A stretch of 64,000 nt of DNA from the NCBI GenBank assembly GCA_935421135.1, contig OW285193.1, forward strand, positions 9,418,496 to 9,482,495, in the 5' to 3' direction. Numbering within the stretch: the first letter of the stretch is position 1; each line of letters opens with the position of its first letter. The position numbers and the translations under genes are program-made. This DNA is from Bugulina stolonifera (lineage: Eukaryota; Bryozoa; Gymnolaemata; Cheilostomatida; Bugulidae). The notes below the pieces were generated by a model. That model made no database searches. It worked only from the letters and a program-made list of their open reading frames with translations, and was not told where the DNA came from. Shown piece after piece: positions 12,309 through 24,839 of the stretch.

Positions 12309-13300
12309 AGTTTGAATTCGGTTTAACAATTACGTTAAGTGTATTTTGCTACCTCAACCGATGTCCTAATGAATTGTATATACCAAGCATGGTTACTGAA
12401 TATCTTACTGTAAGGGAATAGTATTGGAGGTGGCTGTTGACTAAACATTATTAGTTCAGATTCTGACTTCATAGTAGCAGGATCTTTGTTTTGAACTAAT
12501 GTCCCGGTGTCTTGATGATGATCCCCACACACAAATCTTACTTACCATTTCTATGTTCCATTTTCGTCCGCAAAAGTTATTTCATTTCCAATACCAAGGT
12601 TCATTAATAAGTAATGAGGCTATTACTTAGAATAAAAATCAGTACACGCCATGGAGTTAAATAACCTGGGTCCAGAAATGCTAGCACTGGAATTATAGTT
12701 GTACATGTATACATTAATAACTCTCAGTGAAAATCCACAAGTTGAGTGTCATAAGAGATAGAAAAGAACAGCTTAGAGCAGTTACGCATTATGGTATAAA
12801 GAAAATAAACCAGTTTTACCATTTTTATTATTGCATAATAAAATATCTGAGTAATAAAATATAGACAAGTAGAAGTACAGCAAGTAATGCAATTAATAAT
12901 GGGTAAAAATAAATCACAGTATGTTATAGGATTGGATTTAATTTGGCCCGACTAATAATGTCTTAAACATAAATAATTATATTTGATAACAAGATTAATG
13001 CTCAATATTAAAAAAATAGAGTTTGAATAGAAAAACTATAAAAAAACACTACAAAATAATTACATTAGAAAATTTGTAGGAAGTAAATAGCCAAAATACT
13101 TAGTATTGATATGTAAAGGTTAACACTGGCATAAAGGTAGATAAAACCAGTATTGCTAGTATAAACGTCCACACCTGATCATCGAGGGAAGACAATTACA
13201 AGTTACGTTGATAATTACATAGACATAAGATAATACGCTTGTAGATCACCTGTCCTGTTAATAGTGCTGTGCTGATCACGGTTGTTGCTACTTGAGTGAG
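12309..13300. other. Intergenic, NDUFB2 to paralogue A
   Basis: No exon seen. From about 12,650 the sequence is recognisably similar to 27,490-28,076 downstream of paralogue B, which marks the left edge of the segmental duplication. It should include the 3' UTR of paralogue A. Confidence 0.5.
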
Positions 13301-16300
13301 TTACTGTGCAGGCCACTCAATTCTAAAGATAGAAATTGAATGACAGAATATTATGATAAAGTTTTATTTCTGCATAGTACATGTACATAAACAGATAAAT
13401 GACATCATCTGTCAACTAGTTAATAACAGTGTTGAATGCATTCAACTTACCACATAGATGATCATAGTGATTTTTTACTACACAAAAATACATTAACACT
13501 TGTCTAATCTGTACTGCTATATAGTGTGGAGTTTGACTGTTGACACATGGCCTGAGGCTAGAAAATGTTGGCAGAGAGGCAGAAAAATATAAAGCAAGAG
13601 AGGATCTGTGTGGAAGGGCAACCGTGTCCAAATCTAGTGTCCAAATCTAATGCGACTAATGAGAAATGGAGTACGAACAAGTAAAAGATAGGACAGACCA
13701 ACCAGACTGGCTGTAGACAGACAGATGGTGAACTAGTGACCAATTACAATATATCCTATCCGACTATAACTAATGTTAGCATAAAAAGGTGATACCTGAT
13801 TCTGCTTTGACCAGGAGAGGTTACTTTAAATATTCTTTCCCTCGATGAGGTGAGATATCGCGAAGCATTCTCCTCCAGTTCGTGCCACTGTTCGGCTTTA
13901 CGGAACGTTTTCAGGTCGACTGTTTGCTTAGCTTCAAACACGTGACTAGCAAAACTGTTCCTCACACGATCTACATTAGAGTATAAAGTTAGCATCACTA
14001 TACACATATAAACATTCTGTTACGATGAAGAATTAGTATGTTGGATAGATATTATACAAAGCAAACTTCAATAGATACAGGTTACACATCAATACCTGTA
14101 GGAGATGACTCGGCATCAGCTTGTTCAGGGAAACTATCATCTCGAGGGGCACTTATATGAGTACCATAATTTGATCCTCGACTAGCCTGTCTGAATACAG
14201 ATAAAGGGTCCACCTTGTACTCGTCTAAATGACGCAGATGGTAGACGACACACACAAGAAGATTTGGTAGCTGGCTGGCTGGGATTTGCATAGTAGGGGG
14301 AGCTTTAGCCATTTCATACTCCTGTAAACATTTATATCTTGGATTTACATAACATATAAAAGTCTTATTGTTTTCCCTAACCCATCATCTTGTATTCAAA
14401 AATAAGAGTCAATGTAATTAAAGTCAAAATAAGAGTCAATGTAATTGTTATTGAAGATGGTTCCAAGTTGTTGTGGGCTGCCTTGTTTATTAAACTTGCA
14501 AATTTCATGTCGTGTTACTTGTATGGTTTTTCGCTATCAAAGATCAATGAAGCGCTCAATATAAAGGAAGCCCAGTAAAACACACAATTATATACATGTA
14601 ATTACTCAAAACTATTCTTCTGTTTTTGAGACAAATAGACCTTTGCTAGGTAAAATAAGCATTCAGTAGCGCACTCCTTAAATTATTTATAAAATTGTAA
14701 CAGGACTGGTATATTAACTCAGTTGGTACAAAGTTTTCATCATGTGGCATGTAACCACCAAAGAGCCATTGATTCAGCTAATAGATCTGGGTTGAGACGC
14801 CCAGACAGATCAGATAGCACTGTCAAAAATATTTCAAATAACTGGTCAGCAGGTGTTTCAACTACAATTTGCAGCCCAGGATTTGCACAAAATTCACTTT
14901 TAAAGAGACAGAAAATACATTTTCAAAGACCCTTTGTTGCAGCCCTGTGCTCGATGTGTCATCTCTATTTATGGACTCATTCCAGAACATGCTTTAGTAT
15001 CGCTAATGTGGTAACATCCAATCAAAGTGATACCATTACAACCTGCTATAAAATCAGAGTAACATCCATAAAAATGGATGCAATTATAATAAACTAACCA
15101 TCAGTACTGCATCATATCTATCCACGCACAAGGTCAATGTGTCGCCTGCGTTGACATCATGGGCAAACAGATCGACCTACAAAACATTGCAGCCTAAGTA
15201 GTGTTAAAGTTTGCAGGAAAACTAAAAAAATCTTATGGCATTATGAATAAAAGAAAAACGGAAAAAATACTATTATTTCGGTTCAAATAGCAGATTACAA
15301 GTGGGAAATATCATACTTCTTCTAGACTTGAAATACTCGAAAGAGAAGTGTACATTACCACTTTTAATTCTGTTGAATTAAACTTTTAGATTCATTGCAT
15401 TGTAGTGTAGACACTTACCGTCACTGGATTCTTGACAACCTGGTAGTAAAGTATAGATGGAAATCCTCCCTTTTCATCACGTCGTACCTTAGAGGTTGAG
15501 TGCAGGATATCATGGATGTTATGATCACAGACCAGAGTAAACTTTGACGAGTCACTGCTGCTGTTGGTCAGAAGTCCTAAAGAATAAAATAAAATATAAT
15601 ATATATAATATTATTTAGAACTCAAAACTTGAGAAAAAAGATTTCATTAGTTGAGAAGGCCTAAACTCACCGCAAGGAGCCATGTTATTTGGAATGGCAC
15701 TAGTCAATAATTTCTAGAAAAGGCAAATGAACAGATAAATCCTATACATGCTCGTCAACAAGATATGTCTTACGGATCTGATTGCTGGTCTCTCCCTCTC
15801 CCCAGAATTGTGACTTGATGGATTTGATTATATTCTCACAGTTCACCTTCTCAGTAAAGTTAATGTCCACAGATTTCTCTTCTGCAATCAGTCAAAGTAA
15901 GATCAAAATAATTATTCACATTCGCACATCTTAAGATGCTTTCAATTTTCCATTATTCAATAGATGAACACAAGACTTGATTTAATTGTAAGCCTAGACA
16001 TACATTTACAGTCACATACTAAGATTAATATGATCAGTTTTTAATTAATTATCACATACAGGTCCTGAGTTTTGAATTGTATTGAATCATGGAGTTCAAG
16101 GAGTTGTGCTGGTATCGGGTCGGCCTCTGGAAACTGCTAGATTAACTGCTAGACTGAATACAGTGCAGTCTTTTGTAACAACTGAAATTGTAATACAACT
16201 CTGTGAGCTCCAGCTTTTCACGATCCCAAAGTAAATAGAATACAACATACCACTGAGGTATTTTATATTTACTTCCACTGGTCGTTTACCAATTTGAATT

Positions 16301-19300
16301 CTTAACTGGGTAAATTCTTGAATAAAAACAAAGTAAGCCTGACACAAACCTTCTTTGTACGGAAACACACGGTGGTAAACGCCTCCCTCATTGTAGTGAG
16401 CCAGTATTACCCGATCATCAGGGTTCACAGGCTTCACAGATACATCTACTCTTGATTGGAATTGCCCATGATCCTTTTCCATGTGCCGTTTGTGAATCTC
16501 AAGACACTCTCCGTCAATAAAAGCACCATAACAGTGGTCTTCAATATGCTTCTTTATACTATTACAAATGTCGCAGTTAACTTTCGATTTGGAGCATTCA
16601 GCGAAGAAGATGCTCCTCATTAGCATGCAGAACCAGTAAGTGATTTCACTGTTGTCACAGTTAGGCATCGTGAATGTTCGTGTTTCTTGCCAAGGATTCA
16701 CCACTACATGAGGTGGACGTTCCTTATAACCACTCTGACTGCGAGTTTTACTCCATTTCACCAATTTAGACGTTGTAACATCCTCCTTTTCACTGGCGTG
16801 GCAGTGGTCCGCAACCCACACTATTTCACTAGAAACACGTAGAGATTTTGAGTAGATAGTGGCAAAATTAATATTATTTTAATACAGCATGAAATAGTTA
16901 AAATATTTACCCTTATTAACAATTTAACCCATTAGTGAAGAATACAGAGAAAGTTGAACTGTCATAGGCTACAAGGCAATAGCATATTATTATTCAGTTT
17001 TTATTATTATGAGTTTTTAAAATTTTAATCTTATCTTAATACAGATTGAATTGGTTAAATATTTACCTTCATCAACAATTTAATCCAAGAAGTGAAGAAG
17101 AGAAAGTTGAACTGTCAAAGTGGGCAAAGTTTAATGGGTTTTCAAAATACTATCATAAATATATGCGCATCATTGTACGTGTCAAGAGAGTAGATAACTC
17201 ACACACATGCTCCTTGGCATGTTTCATTGGCTGCACATTTACGGATGGGTGTGAGAAGTTCTGTTACGTCCTCCTGAGTAATAACGCACTTATGTTGATC
17301 TAAGGTGCTGTTATCTTTGATGGCAATAAAAGGCATCCAGCTGCCGAGGGGGATTTCATACTCATCACTACCTCCATGACCAGAGTAGAATATGTATACA
17401 CAGAAGTCAGAGTCATTGACACAGGAATCGCTGTACTCGTGACATCCTGCCGCAGGGTCCCATCGTCTGCAGTGTATCATATCTACCATCTCGTCGCAAG
17501 CATTTTTCAGGCACTCCTTAGCTGTCTTTCCTTCAGCATACAGAGGCTTGTGAACGATATTTCCTTTCCTGCAACACAACGCAAAACAATGAAATTTAGC
17601 TTAGAGAATTATTCAACGACCACCAGTAGAAGTTGAAATACGGCCACGCTAGCCAAGGCAAACGACAAGCCCAGAAACTCAAAACCAATTAGTGAGCAAA
17701 AGTCGTATTGTGTGAAGTTGTCTCCCTCTGATTGGTCTGTTGAGGCTGATGCTCTGGTTGATGGCATAGTGAGTGCCAGCAGATCCTTCGCCATCACCCC
17801 AAGCACTTCTCACATACTAACAATGCACATGTAAATCAAATTAATTAGAAAAGTTGGGCCAACGACGTTCCTCGACTACTTCGTTTATTTTATAACCACA
17901 GTTAGGTCTCCTTGTAGACATTTTACATCGCATTAGTAATTGTTCAGGACCTTCGCATCCACAGTCACGGGTTTTAGTATTTGCAGTGAAATATGAATCA
18001 TACAATAATTACTATTATTTAATATTAATAATTATATTTAAACCAGTGTATTATTTCATTATTTTATGTTACACAATTTTTGATTGTCAAAGTTTGACTA
18101 AAATACTCATTGCTGAGTGAGATTCTTGAGTAATACTCATGATTTTGAGACTGGTATGTGTGATTAGAATAGACTCAACCCTCGTCTTCCATTTACTGTT
18201 GCATTGGAAACGTTGGTACCCAAAAACTTATAAAACACAACTTTCATATTGAGTTGAAAATTTGAGATACCAAAATAGGCACAAGGTAGTATAGAAACTT
18301 ACGGCATGCCACAAATAAGGCGATGTGTCAAGACATTTGCCAACATCTCTGCATCGTTTGCAAACAGCTCCATTCTGTCAGGGTTCATGAAATTTTCACC
18401 ATACATAATGAGAGCATAGCTTGACTTGTGGCCTACAAATCCATCACAAAAAGTATAAAATGGTTTTATAACTTTTATAGCATACATATGTTCCTCAAAA
18501 AATAAATAATAACATCTGTACTACTTTTTAGCAAGATTATACAAAAGCTGATTCTGCATAGTATTGTAAACGCTGCCTTGCTTTGTCAGCCTTGTAGTAT
18601 TTGTCACACAATAATCAGATTTGTGTTCTCCCACTCCTACTTAGTCACATGGTGTATTTCACTGTTGATATTAACACAGTCATAGAAATAATGGTAACAG
18701 GCTGTTCTGTGCATTAAACTAATTGAATTAAAGCTGTTTACATAGATAGAGGGCCCAATAGAAACACATTTTCAAATATTTTTCATAAAATGTAAGAAAT
18801 GATTGCAAGATTTTGCATTCTTTGTATGTTTCTTGTAGTAGGTATTAGGATTTTGTTTACTTGTAAGAAAAAAATTTCACCATTGCTTATTACAGTGCTC
18901 CAAACTACACTTGGTAGGCAAATATTTCCTCTATAGAACAGTATAAAACAATTTATGCCTACATTGTGCCAGATATAACGTCAACGCAAATGCTACAACC
19001 ACTTCAATAAATAACTAACCTATGACGGTACTGGTGGTGCCATGACCTACAAAACCTTTTGGTCCGTATCCTCTGGGACAGAACAACCGTTCCCCATTAA
19101 CATAACAGCGAGCACAATAGGTAAGGTTACAGTCTTTATCACATTTAGAGGCTCGGATATTAATCTCCGCCTTCTTATATGAATTCCTTTTATATGATCT
19201 TGTCGGGATGGGAACTGAAATATTACAAGCTACTATAAAACTTGGAAATGGAGTCAAATAATCATCAATTACTATACGTATATTGGATGGAACATACACG

Positions 19301-22300
19301 TACATAAAGAATGTTGTTGTGCCAATATAAATGAATACATATTCTACGCTAAGCAACAGCAGAGTGAAGCTATAGTAAATGAATAAGTACACGAACCAGT
19401 TGGTCGAAGCATACAGGATTGACACAAGACAGGAATGTAGTTGGATTCAGTGGAGTTTACATTTTCAGCCAGAACCTCCTGATATGTGGAATCTTTACTA
19501 CCGGAATGGTCAAACATGCACTACAGATAAGAAAATGAATCCGTGTAGAACACATCACCAACGTAAGTAGATAAAACAATGTCTGCATGTAGCAATCAAC
19601 TAAGAATGTACTCTTTTGAAGTTTTATGTTCATGAACTTTACATTTGTCATTTACAGGCTTTATTAATAAAAATAACATAAGATTATAACATATTTTCAA
19701 TATAGATATTCACAATTTGCCCATCATGTTTGCCTGTAATCCATTCAGCCAATGTCCAAGCATCAAGTAACAAGCTACTTATAGTTCCAAGATTACTCAT
19801 TGCTGACTGCAGCACACAATCCAAGAATAGGGAGCGAATACTTTATGCCCACAAATAGAAAGGGGTCAGCAGAAAAGGCAAACAATAGGCACTTTCACAT
19901 GAACATTAAGGGTCAAATGCTAAAACTGGGGTAATTACGGCAGATTTATTGAAAATGTCACCTGGCTGTGCTCAGTAAGTTTTCTGAGATTAAAACTTCC
20001 AAGTTGAAATCCAGTAGTTTTGTTGCTGAATTAAAATTACGTCGTTATGCATGACCTTACTCTGCAGTATTTGGCAACGTATGTAATTTTCAACGAGAAC
20101 ATAACTCCTAATAAATAGATCAATGATGAGCTGTCAATCAGTATTATTAATTGCTGCATGCGTGTTGGATTTATTTTGGATGTCCCCATTCAGGGGAAGA
20201 CAACTATGAACAAGATCCGATAGTATTTAATACTTTATGCACAAGGATAAATAGAATTAGTAAGGTATTATGGTGTAGACTGTAGATAATCAATACACAT
20301 AATTCTCTCTGCTACATATAGCTAGAATAATATTTACCAACAAGCGAATAGTTTGCACACACAGAGGGTATTCAAAATGGTAAGAGCAGTTTTTCAGATC
20401 ATAGTTGTACTCCACATGTCTCTCCTCAGTCAGCACTCCTAGTACATCGATACATGACCTGGCAATATCTGCACAAAATACATTAAGGTAAGTATTTAGT
20501 ACAGCTACCAATAAGAAAGCAGCTAACCATCTCTGTGTGATTATGTACTTGGATGTGAACCTGGGTGAACATATTCAATTATGCCAACTTAGACATGCAT
20601 GTTCTTATACTCAAAACAAGAAATTTATAAGAGGTAGTAACTAGTAATGTCCTAGTACACATGTATATATTCGTATAGAGCGTGTACCCAATGAGCAAAG
20701 TATCGATGACCCCAAAAAGAATATCAACATACTGACCGATATACTCGGTGTAGTGGTCGGCAATAGCACTGCCATCCTCAAACCTGCCGTTATCAACAAT
20801 ATCCTGTAGCTCTGTACAGAAGTCATCAAAGAATTCAACCTTCTCATAGGACAGCTGTTTGTCTTTCAAATCACCTGGTTGCAAAGGGTGGCCCAGTAAC
20901 AGTCCTAATACTTCCAACATGTCTGCAAGTGATAAACATACACAGTTAGAGGTTAGACAGCAAACAACACTGTGTTGGGGAAATGTCAGTCCAAGCCAAA
21001 AAAACTGTCATTGAAGGGTAACAAGACAGGAAGGTGATAGAATAGACTTACACACGCCAAAAGAAAACCAATCGTGTTTTTTCAGGTACTGATACATCTT
21101 GATTGGGTCATCACTCCATGGGTCTGGGTGGTGGTAGTACTTAGCAGTCTACAAGAGAAGATAACTACCATGTACATCATGTCAACCAGTCAATATATAC
21201 ATCAGGAATAGTATCGAGATAAAATGCGTTAATGACATATGACATTAACCCCAAACTGGTACTAAACATAGATAGGCATGCACAGATAGGTGCGCAAACT
21301 GCGAACAATTTTCATTACATTCCAATTTGAAAATAGATAATGTAGTCATTCTCCTTTTCAACAAAATAAAACATTTGTTGTACAAAAATCCACAAGCATT
21401 TAATATGATTTTACAGTGAAATAGTAACATAATTGTCGTATTATGAGTTACTGTCAGTAATAGGAGTTACCCCCCTTAGCTTATTGGAAGTAGGTAATCA
21501 ATTACTGGTTACCAGTTTTAGTTCCAGTCTAATGAAGCAATAAAAACCGCAAGTTGCTAATGAAAAGTGTGTGACAAGTTTCCCTTGCAATTTGCTCCAC
21601 TAGCAGTCGGCTGATAAAATAAAAATATTCACTGATTTCAGTCTCTTGGTATCACACGAGAGTTCTCTCTGTCATGTGAGATAAAATGGTCATTGCCTTG
21701 CTCTTGTGACTACCAATTCAGCAGACATGTATATTGTATGTTAACCAGAGAACGTGTCTACTACAGAGTACTATGCACTAGAAGTAATCGTACCAGTGGA
21801 AACCTCTGGTTAGTCACCGACAGCTGTACATCCAGGCTTTCATACCCGTAGGATCCACGTGTGTTCCTGGTAACCTTGAGCTTAGCTTGACCGTAAACTG
21901 GTCCTCGTTTCTTTCTAATGACCATAGGTATGCATACATTGTCCATACAGAGATCTCTGTGATAGTACATAGGTCTATAACAGGACAACCAATGGGCTAC
22001 ATCACTAGAAGGTTTATGAGACAATAACTATAATGAACCATTTCAAGATACAATTCATAATATAAAAGATGTAATTCATAATATAAAAGATGTAATTCAT
22101 AATATAAAAGATGTAATTCATAATATAAAAGATGTAATTAATAATATAAAATATGTAATTGATAATGTAAAAGATGTAATTGATAATGTAAAAGATGTAA
22201 TTCATAATATGAAAGATGTAATTCATAATATACAATGTAAAAGATGTAATCCACAAGCTATTTCAACCTAGCGTATGGTTGTAGACATCATACAATTAGA

Positions 22301-24839
22301 ACAAAATTCACTAGCACTGTATAATAGTAAGTATATACCTGACGTTAGGAACAGGAGTATGAAGACCGTCCAGTGCTGCGGCTATAGACATGAAAGATAA
22401 TCTCATAGCCTGTTTCTTCACATTATCAGATCCAGTACTTGACTCCTCGATAAAATCTCTAAGCGACACCAGTTTAGGGTACATCACGTATCTAAACAAG
22501 AATATGGCAGAGTAATTCATAGTTGGAGTAATTGGAGTAAGTCACTAGTCGGAGTAAGTCACTATTCAGAGTAAGTCGCTAGTCAGAGTAAGTCGCTAGA
22601 CGGAGTAAGTCACTAGTGACTAGTTGGCTGTGACAAGCGACTAGTAGGAAAATATTGAAGAACCTTCACATCTCAGATTGGTTGAATGGTTGTACTACAC
22701 TTATTGCATAGCCTACAAACCTATTCAGACCCTAGCCTTGATATGTGCACAGATTTTATCAAATCATGACACGTCTCAATTTATGGCCACATTGGACTAA
22801 TAACAACCAGGCCATTGCTGGAACATCAGTGGGACAGTCAATTGAGACATAGAGGCTGAGTTAATGATCAACTAGATATTATTAATAAGAAAGGATTTCT
22901 AACAAGTGATAGTGATAGTAGTGAGATACAGTTAGTGATAGATTAGAATAGAAAGCGTGCATCTCACATGATACCAATGAACAGTTAATAACTTCCTTAT
23001 CATAAACAGGGACTGTTAGAACTAATGATAACCACTGAGGCTAACATATAGTTATGACTACAAGTTTACAACATGTAGGTAAGGGAATTATACTAGTACA
23101 GCAACAACAAGGAAACACACTGATTATGTTTATTATTACCTTTACATTGAGCTATTGAATACAGTTCATAAAAGATGAATACAAAAACCAGGCAAACAGT
23201 AGGCTAGTAATATTCATATTCATAGCCCACATAAAACTTCCCAGCATGAGTCAATACTACTATGTAGATGAGACAAATACAGTATAGGAAAAACCTGCAA
23301 CTCAGTGAGTCAGTTGGAATATGGGGAAAACTGTTAAATCAATAACAGATCTAATTGTGTATAAACGGGTATCTACAAAAAATGTATTAGATAAAGTTAT
23401 TCGAGATCTGACATGAACTCGGTAAATTAAGATTTTGAGTTTAAACGTACCCGGTGTTACTTCTCTGTTCATACGCAGCAGCCCAGACTGGTACCACAAA
23501 CATGCTGTGCATATTCTTAGTGTAGATACTGGCGACCTGTAAAATAACCCGTTCTTGTAGCTATCCACAAATACACAGCATATGGTTTGCATCCAAGTGA
23601 TAAGGGGATCTTTAGGACTACATATGACAGCTAATAAAGACCAAGCTAGATGGTGCAGTGGTGGACTTACTCATCAGTAGACCCTAAGTCCCTGCACATG
23701 GAAGATGAGGTTATGTTGCTCATATAAGCTACAGCTTCTGAGGTTCTTGAAATATGACAGCTAAATCCCCAACAGTAACAAAAACTATGTGGCTGAAATA
23801 TGTGTTCCGGGCATACATTTGGTGAGACGGGTACAATGGAAAACCTGGGCCCATAACAGTGGAACATAAGCTGAAGATTAAACTGGCCTAGCAAATGTAG
23901 TACCACATAGGGAAGACACTACATTAGATACTAGCCATTAACTTCACTCAATGTGGGTTATATACCCAGACTAACAATAGAGAAGGTAAACATGTAACAG
24001 GAGATAATCATTAGCAATCATTTGGAACATTTATACATACTACATACCCGGTTATAATGTACAAAATCCTCTTGCAGCCTCTGCAGAACAAACTCTGTTC
24101 CATCTGGTGTCTTCCCTTTTACAATCTGAGCAGAGTCATCATGTTGATAACTAGAAAAGATGAAGTTTAGCTCCATAAATAGATCCATCTCCGTAAATGG
24201 CTGGTCTGTTTTAAGGTCATCAAAAAACGTTCTAGCTCGCTCGCCACCAGGAGCAGCAGGTGCTGTTTGTGATCTCACAGAAGGTGGTTGTGTGGCGGCT
24301 GACGTCTGACTGGCCGGAGGTTGAGTCATCGCTGGGGTTTGAGCAGCAGGTACAAGTTGTGCTCTTTGAGGAAGCTGTGGAGCCAGTAAGGGTTGATTGA
24401 CTGAAGACAGTGTGGAAGCTGGCTGTGTAGAAACTGGATTCACTCTTTGATTAATAGACAGAGACATTCGGTCAAATGAGTCGTCTAACTCGGGCTCTTC
24501 ATCAGATTCATCAGCAGCTTGGGTCGCTGCTTGGATATCGGAATCATCAGCTACTTGGAGCACCACTTGAGCATTAAATTCGTCAGCCATTTGGGGTATT
24601 ACTTCGGCATCCAATTCATCAGCTGCATGGGGTTCCACTTGAATATTAGAATCATCAGTTATCTGGGACGCCACTTGTGTATAAAATTCATCAGCTGCCT
24701 GTGTTAATGGTTGAGGCTCCACTTGGAGATCAGAATCACCGACTACGCGGGATACCACGTCTTCTATTGGATCACCTTCTGTTGGATCATGTCTTAGTAG
24801 GTTGAGTTCCGGTGGATCACTTTCCATTGTGTTTGTCAT
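13301..24839 (-). CDS. Paralogue A: pseudokinase / caspase-like fusion protein, 19 exons
   Basis: Exons in transcript order: 24839-24048, 23536-23451, 22491-22339, 22004-21794, 21148-21052, 20922-20737, 20468-20338, 19520-19397, 19343-19278, 19214-19020, 18432-18303, 17568-17203, 16828-16350, 15881-15774, 15576-15419, 15176-15099, 14321-14096, 13970-13796, 13322-13301. All borders are GT-AG; phases match paralogues B and C; total 3,783 nt, 1,260 residues. Layout: acidic imperfect ADE...QV repeats and a Pro/Gln-rich stretch (1 to about 200); kinase-like domain (about 200-593) with HRD at 359-361 and Asn366 but VYG for DFG; Cys-rich segment (about 615-680); caspase-like domain (about 680-1005) with His788 and Cys855; C-terminal region (1005-1260) ending IEWPAQ. 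No signal peptide or firm membrane helix, so probably cytosolic. An ATG eight bases inside a GTG-started frame (24,839) is taken as the start. The short linker exon 19343-19278 is the least certain. Function is inferred only from domains. Confidence 0.82.
16350..18432 (-). other. Paralogue A caspase/metacaspase-like domain (exons 11-13)
   Basis: Exon 18432-18303 gives the first strand and helix (SSYALIMYGENF, then ANDAEMLANVL). Exon 17568-17203 gives the strand ending in the catalytic histidine (FCVYIFYSGHGG, His788). Exon 16828-16350 opens with a strand and the presumed nucleophile (EIVWVADHCHASE, Cys855). The DHCHAS form is closer to metacaspase-type DxCHSG than to the caspase QACxG pentapeptide. 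The rest of the last exon, Cys-rich and ending VYHRVFPYKEG, may complete the fold. Confidence 0.78.
22045..22250. repeat. Intronic 21-bp minisatellite, paralogue A
   Basis: About nine units of ATGTAATTCATAATATAAAAG in the intron between exons 3 and 4. The orthologous array in paralogue B (about 37,100-37,262) has fewer units, so it has changed length since the duplication. Long open frames here are artefacts of the 21-bp period. Confidence 0.9.
22528..22622. repeat. 15-bp GGAGTAAGTCACTAG repeats in intron 2, paralogue A
   Basis: Five to six degenerate units just upstream of exon 3. Fewer units are present at the matching place in paralogue B (about 37,541-37,612). Confidence 0.75.

Larger units (their letters stand above)
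19397..24250 (-). other. Paralogue A kinase-like domain (exons 1-8)
   Basis: Kinase landmarks in order: TPDGTEFVLQRL (beta-2/beta-3 position; VAIK lysine replaced by Arg), VMYPKLVSLRDFI (hinge-like), YYHRDLCMDN (catalytic loop, with Asp361 and Asn366 kept), GPVYGQAKL (DFG position, Asp replaced by Val380), YYHHPDPW (activation-segment end), KHDWFSFGVYMLEVLG (alpha-F, the DxWSFG signature), then RLLCMFDHSG. No glycine-rich loop is evident. Loss of the metal-binding Asp and the beta-3 Lys points to a pseudokinase. Confidence 0.75.

Noticed and set aside
17203..17240. QGACV at the end of exon 12 of A (and CKGSCV in C) as the caspase QACxG active site
   Set aside because: Spacing and residue order do not fit, the flanking residues vary (QGAC in A/B, KGSC in C), and the DHC motif that follows on a hydrophobic strand is a better nucleophile candidate.
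19230..19425. Hydrophobic minus-strand frame suggesting a transmembrane segment before the Cys-rich exon
   Set aside because: Phase forces most of this frame into introns; only 66 bases (19,278-19,343) fit as an exon. The corresponding hydrophobic frame in C (about 55,690-55,850) is likewise excluded. A membrane anchor is therefore not claimed.
19379..19570. Plus-strand frame with a neat exon-like end (also 33,652-33,843)
   Set aside because: It overlaps the minus-strand exon 8 of paralogues A and B, whose reading (CMFDHSG...CMLRPT) matches exon 8 of paralogue C. The plus-strand frame has no counterpart in C.
19714..19806. Minus-strand frame with a good acceptor (SAMSNLGTISSLLLDAW...) between exons 7 and 8 of A, repeated in B
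   Set aside because: Exon 7 joins exon 8 in phase without it, paralogue C has nothing similar, and identity in B is explained by the recent duplication. It could be an alternative or nested exon, but I cannot support it.
22014..22256. Repetitive frame rich in NYIFYIM (also 37,069-37,269)
   Set aside because: Artefact of the 21-bp intronic minisatellite.
24519..24707. Plus-strand frame opposite exon 1 of A (also 40,448-40,636)
   Set aside because: A shadow of the acidic repeat in exon 1; no splice sites or homology of its own.
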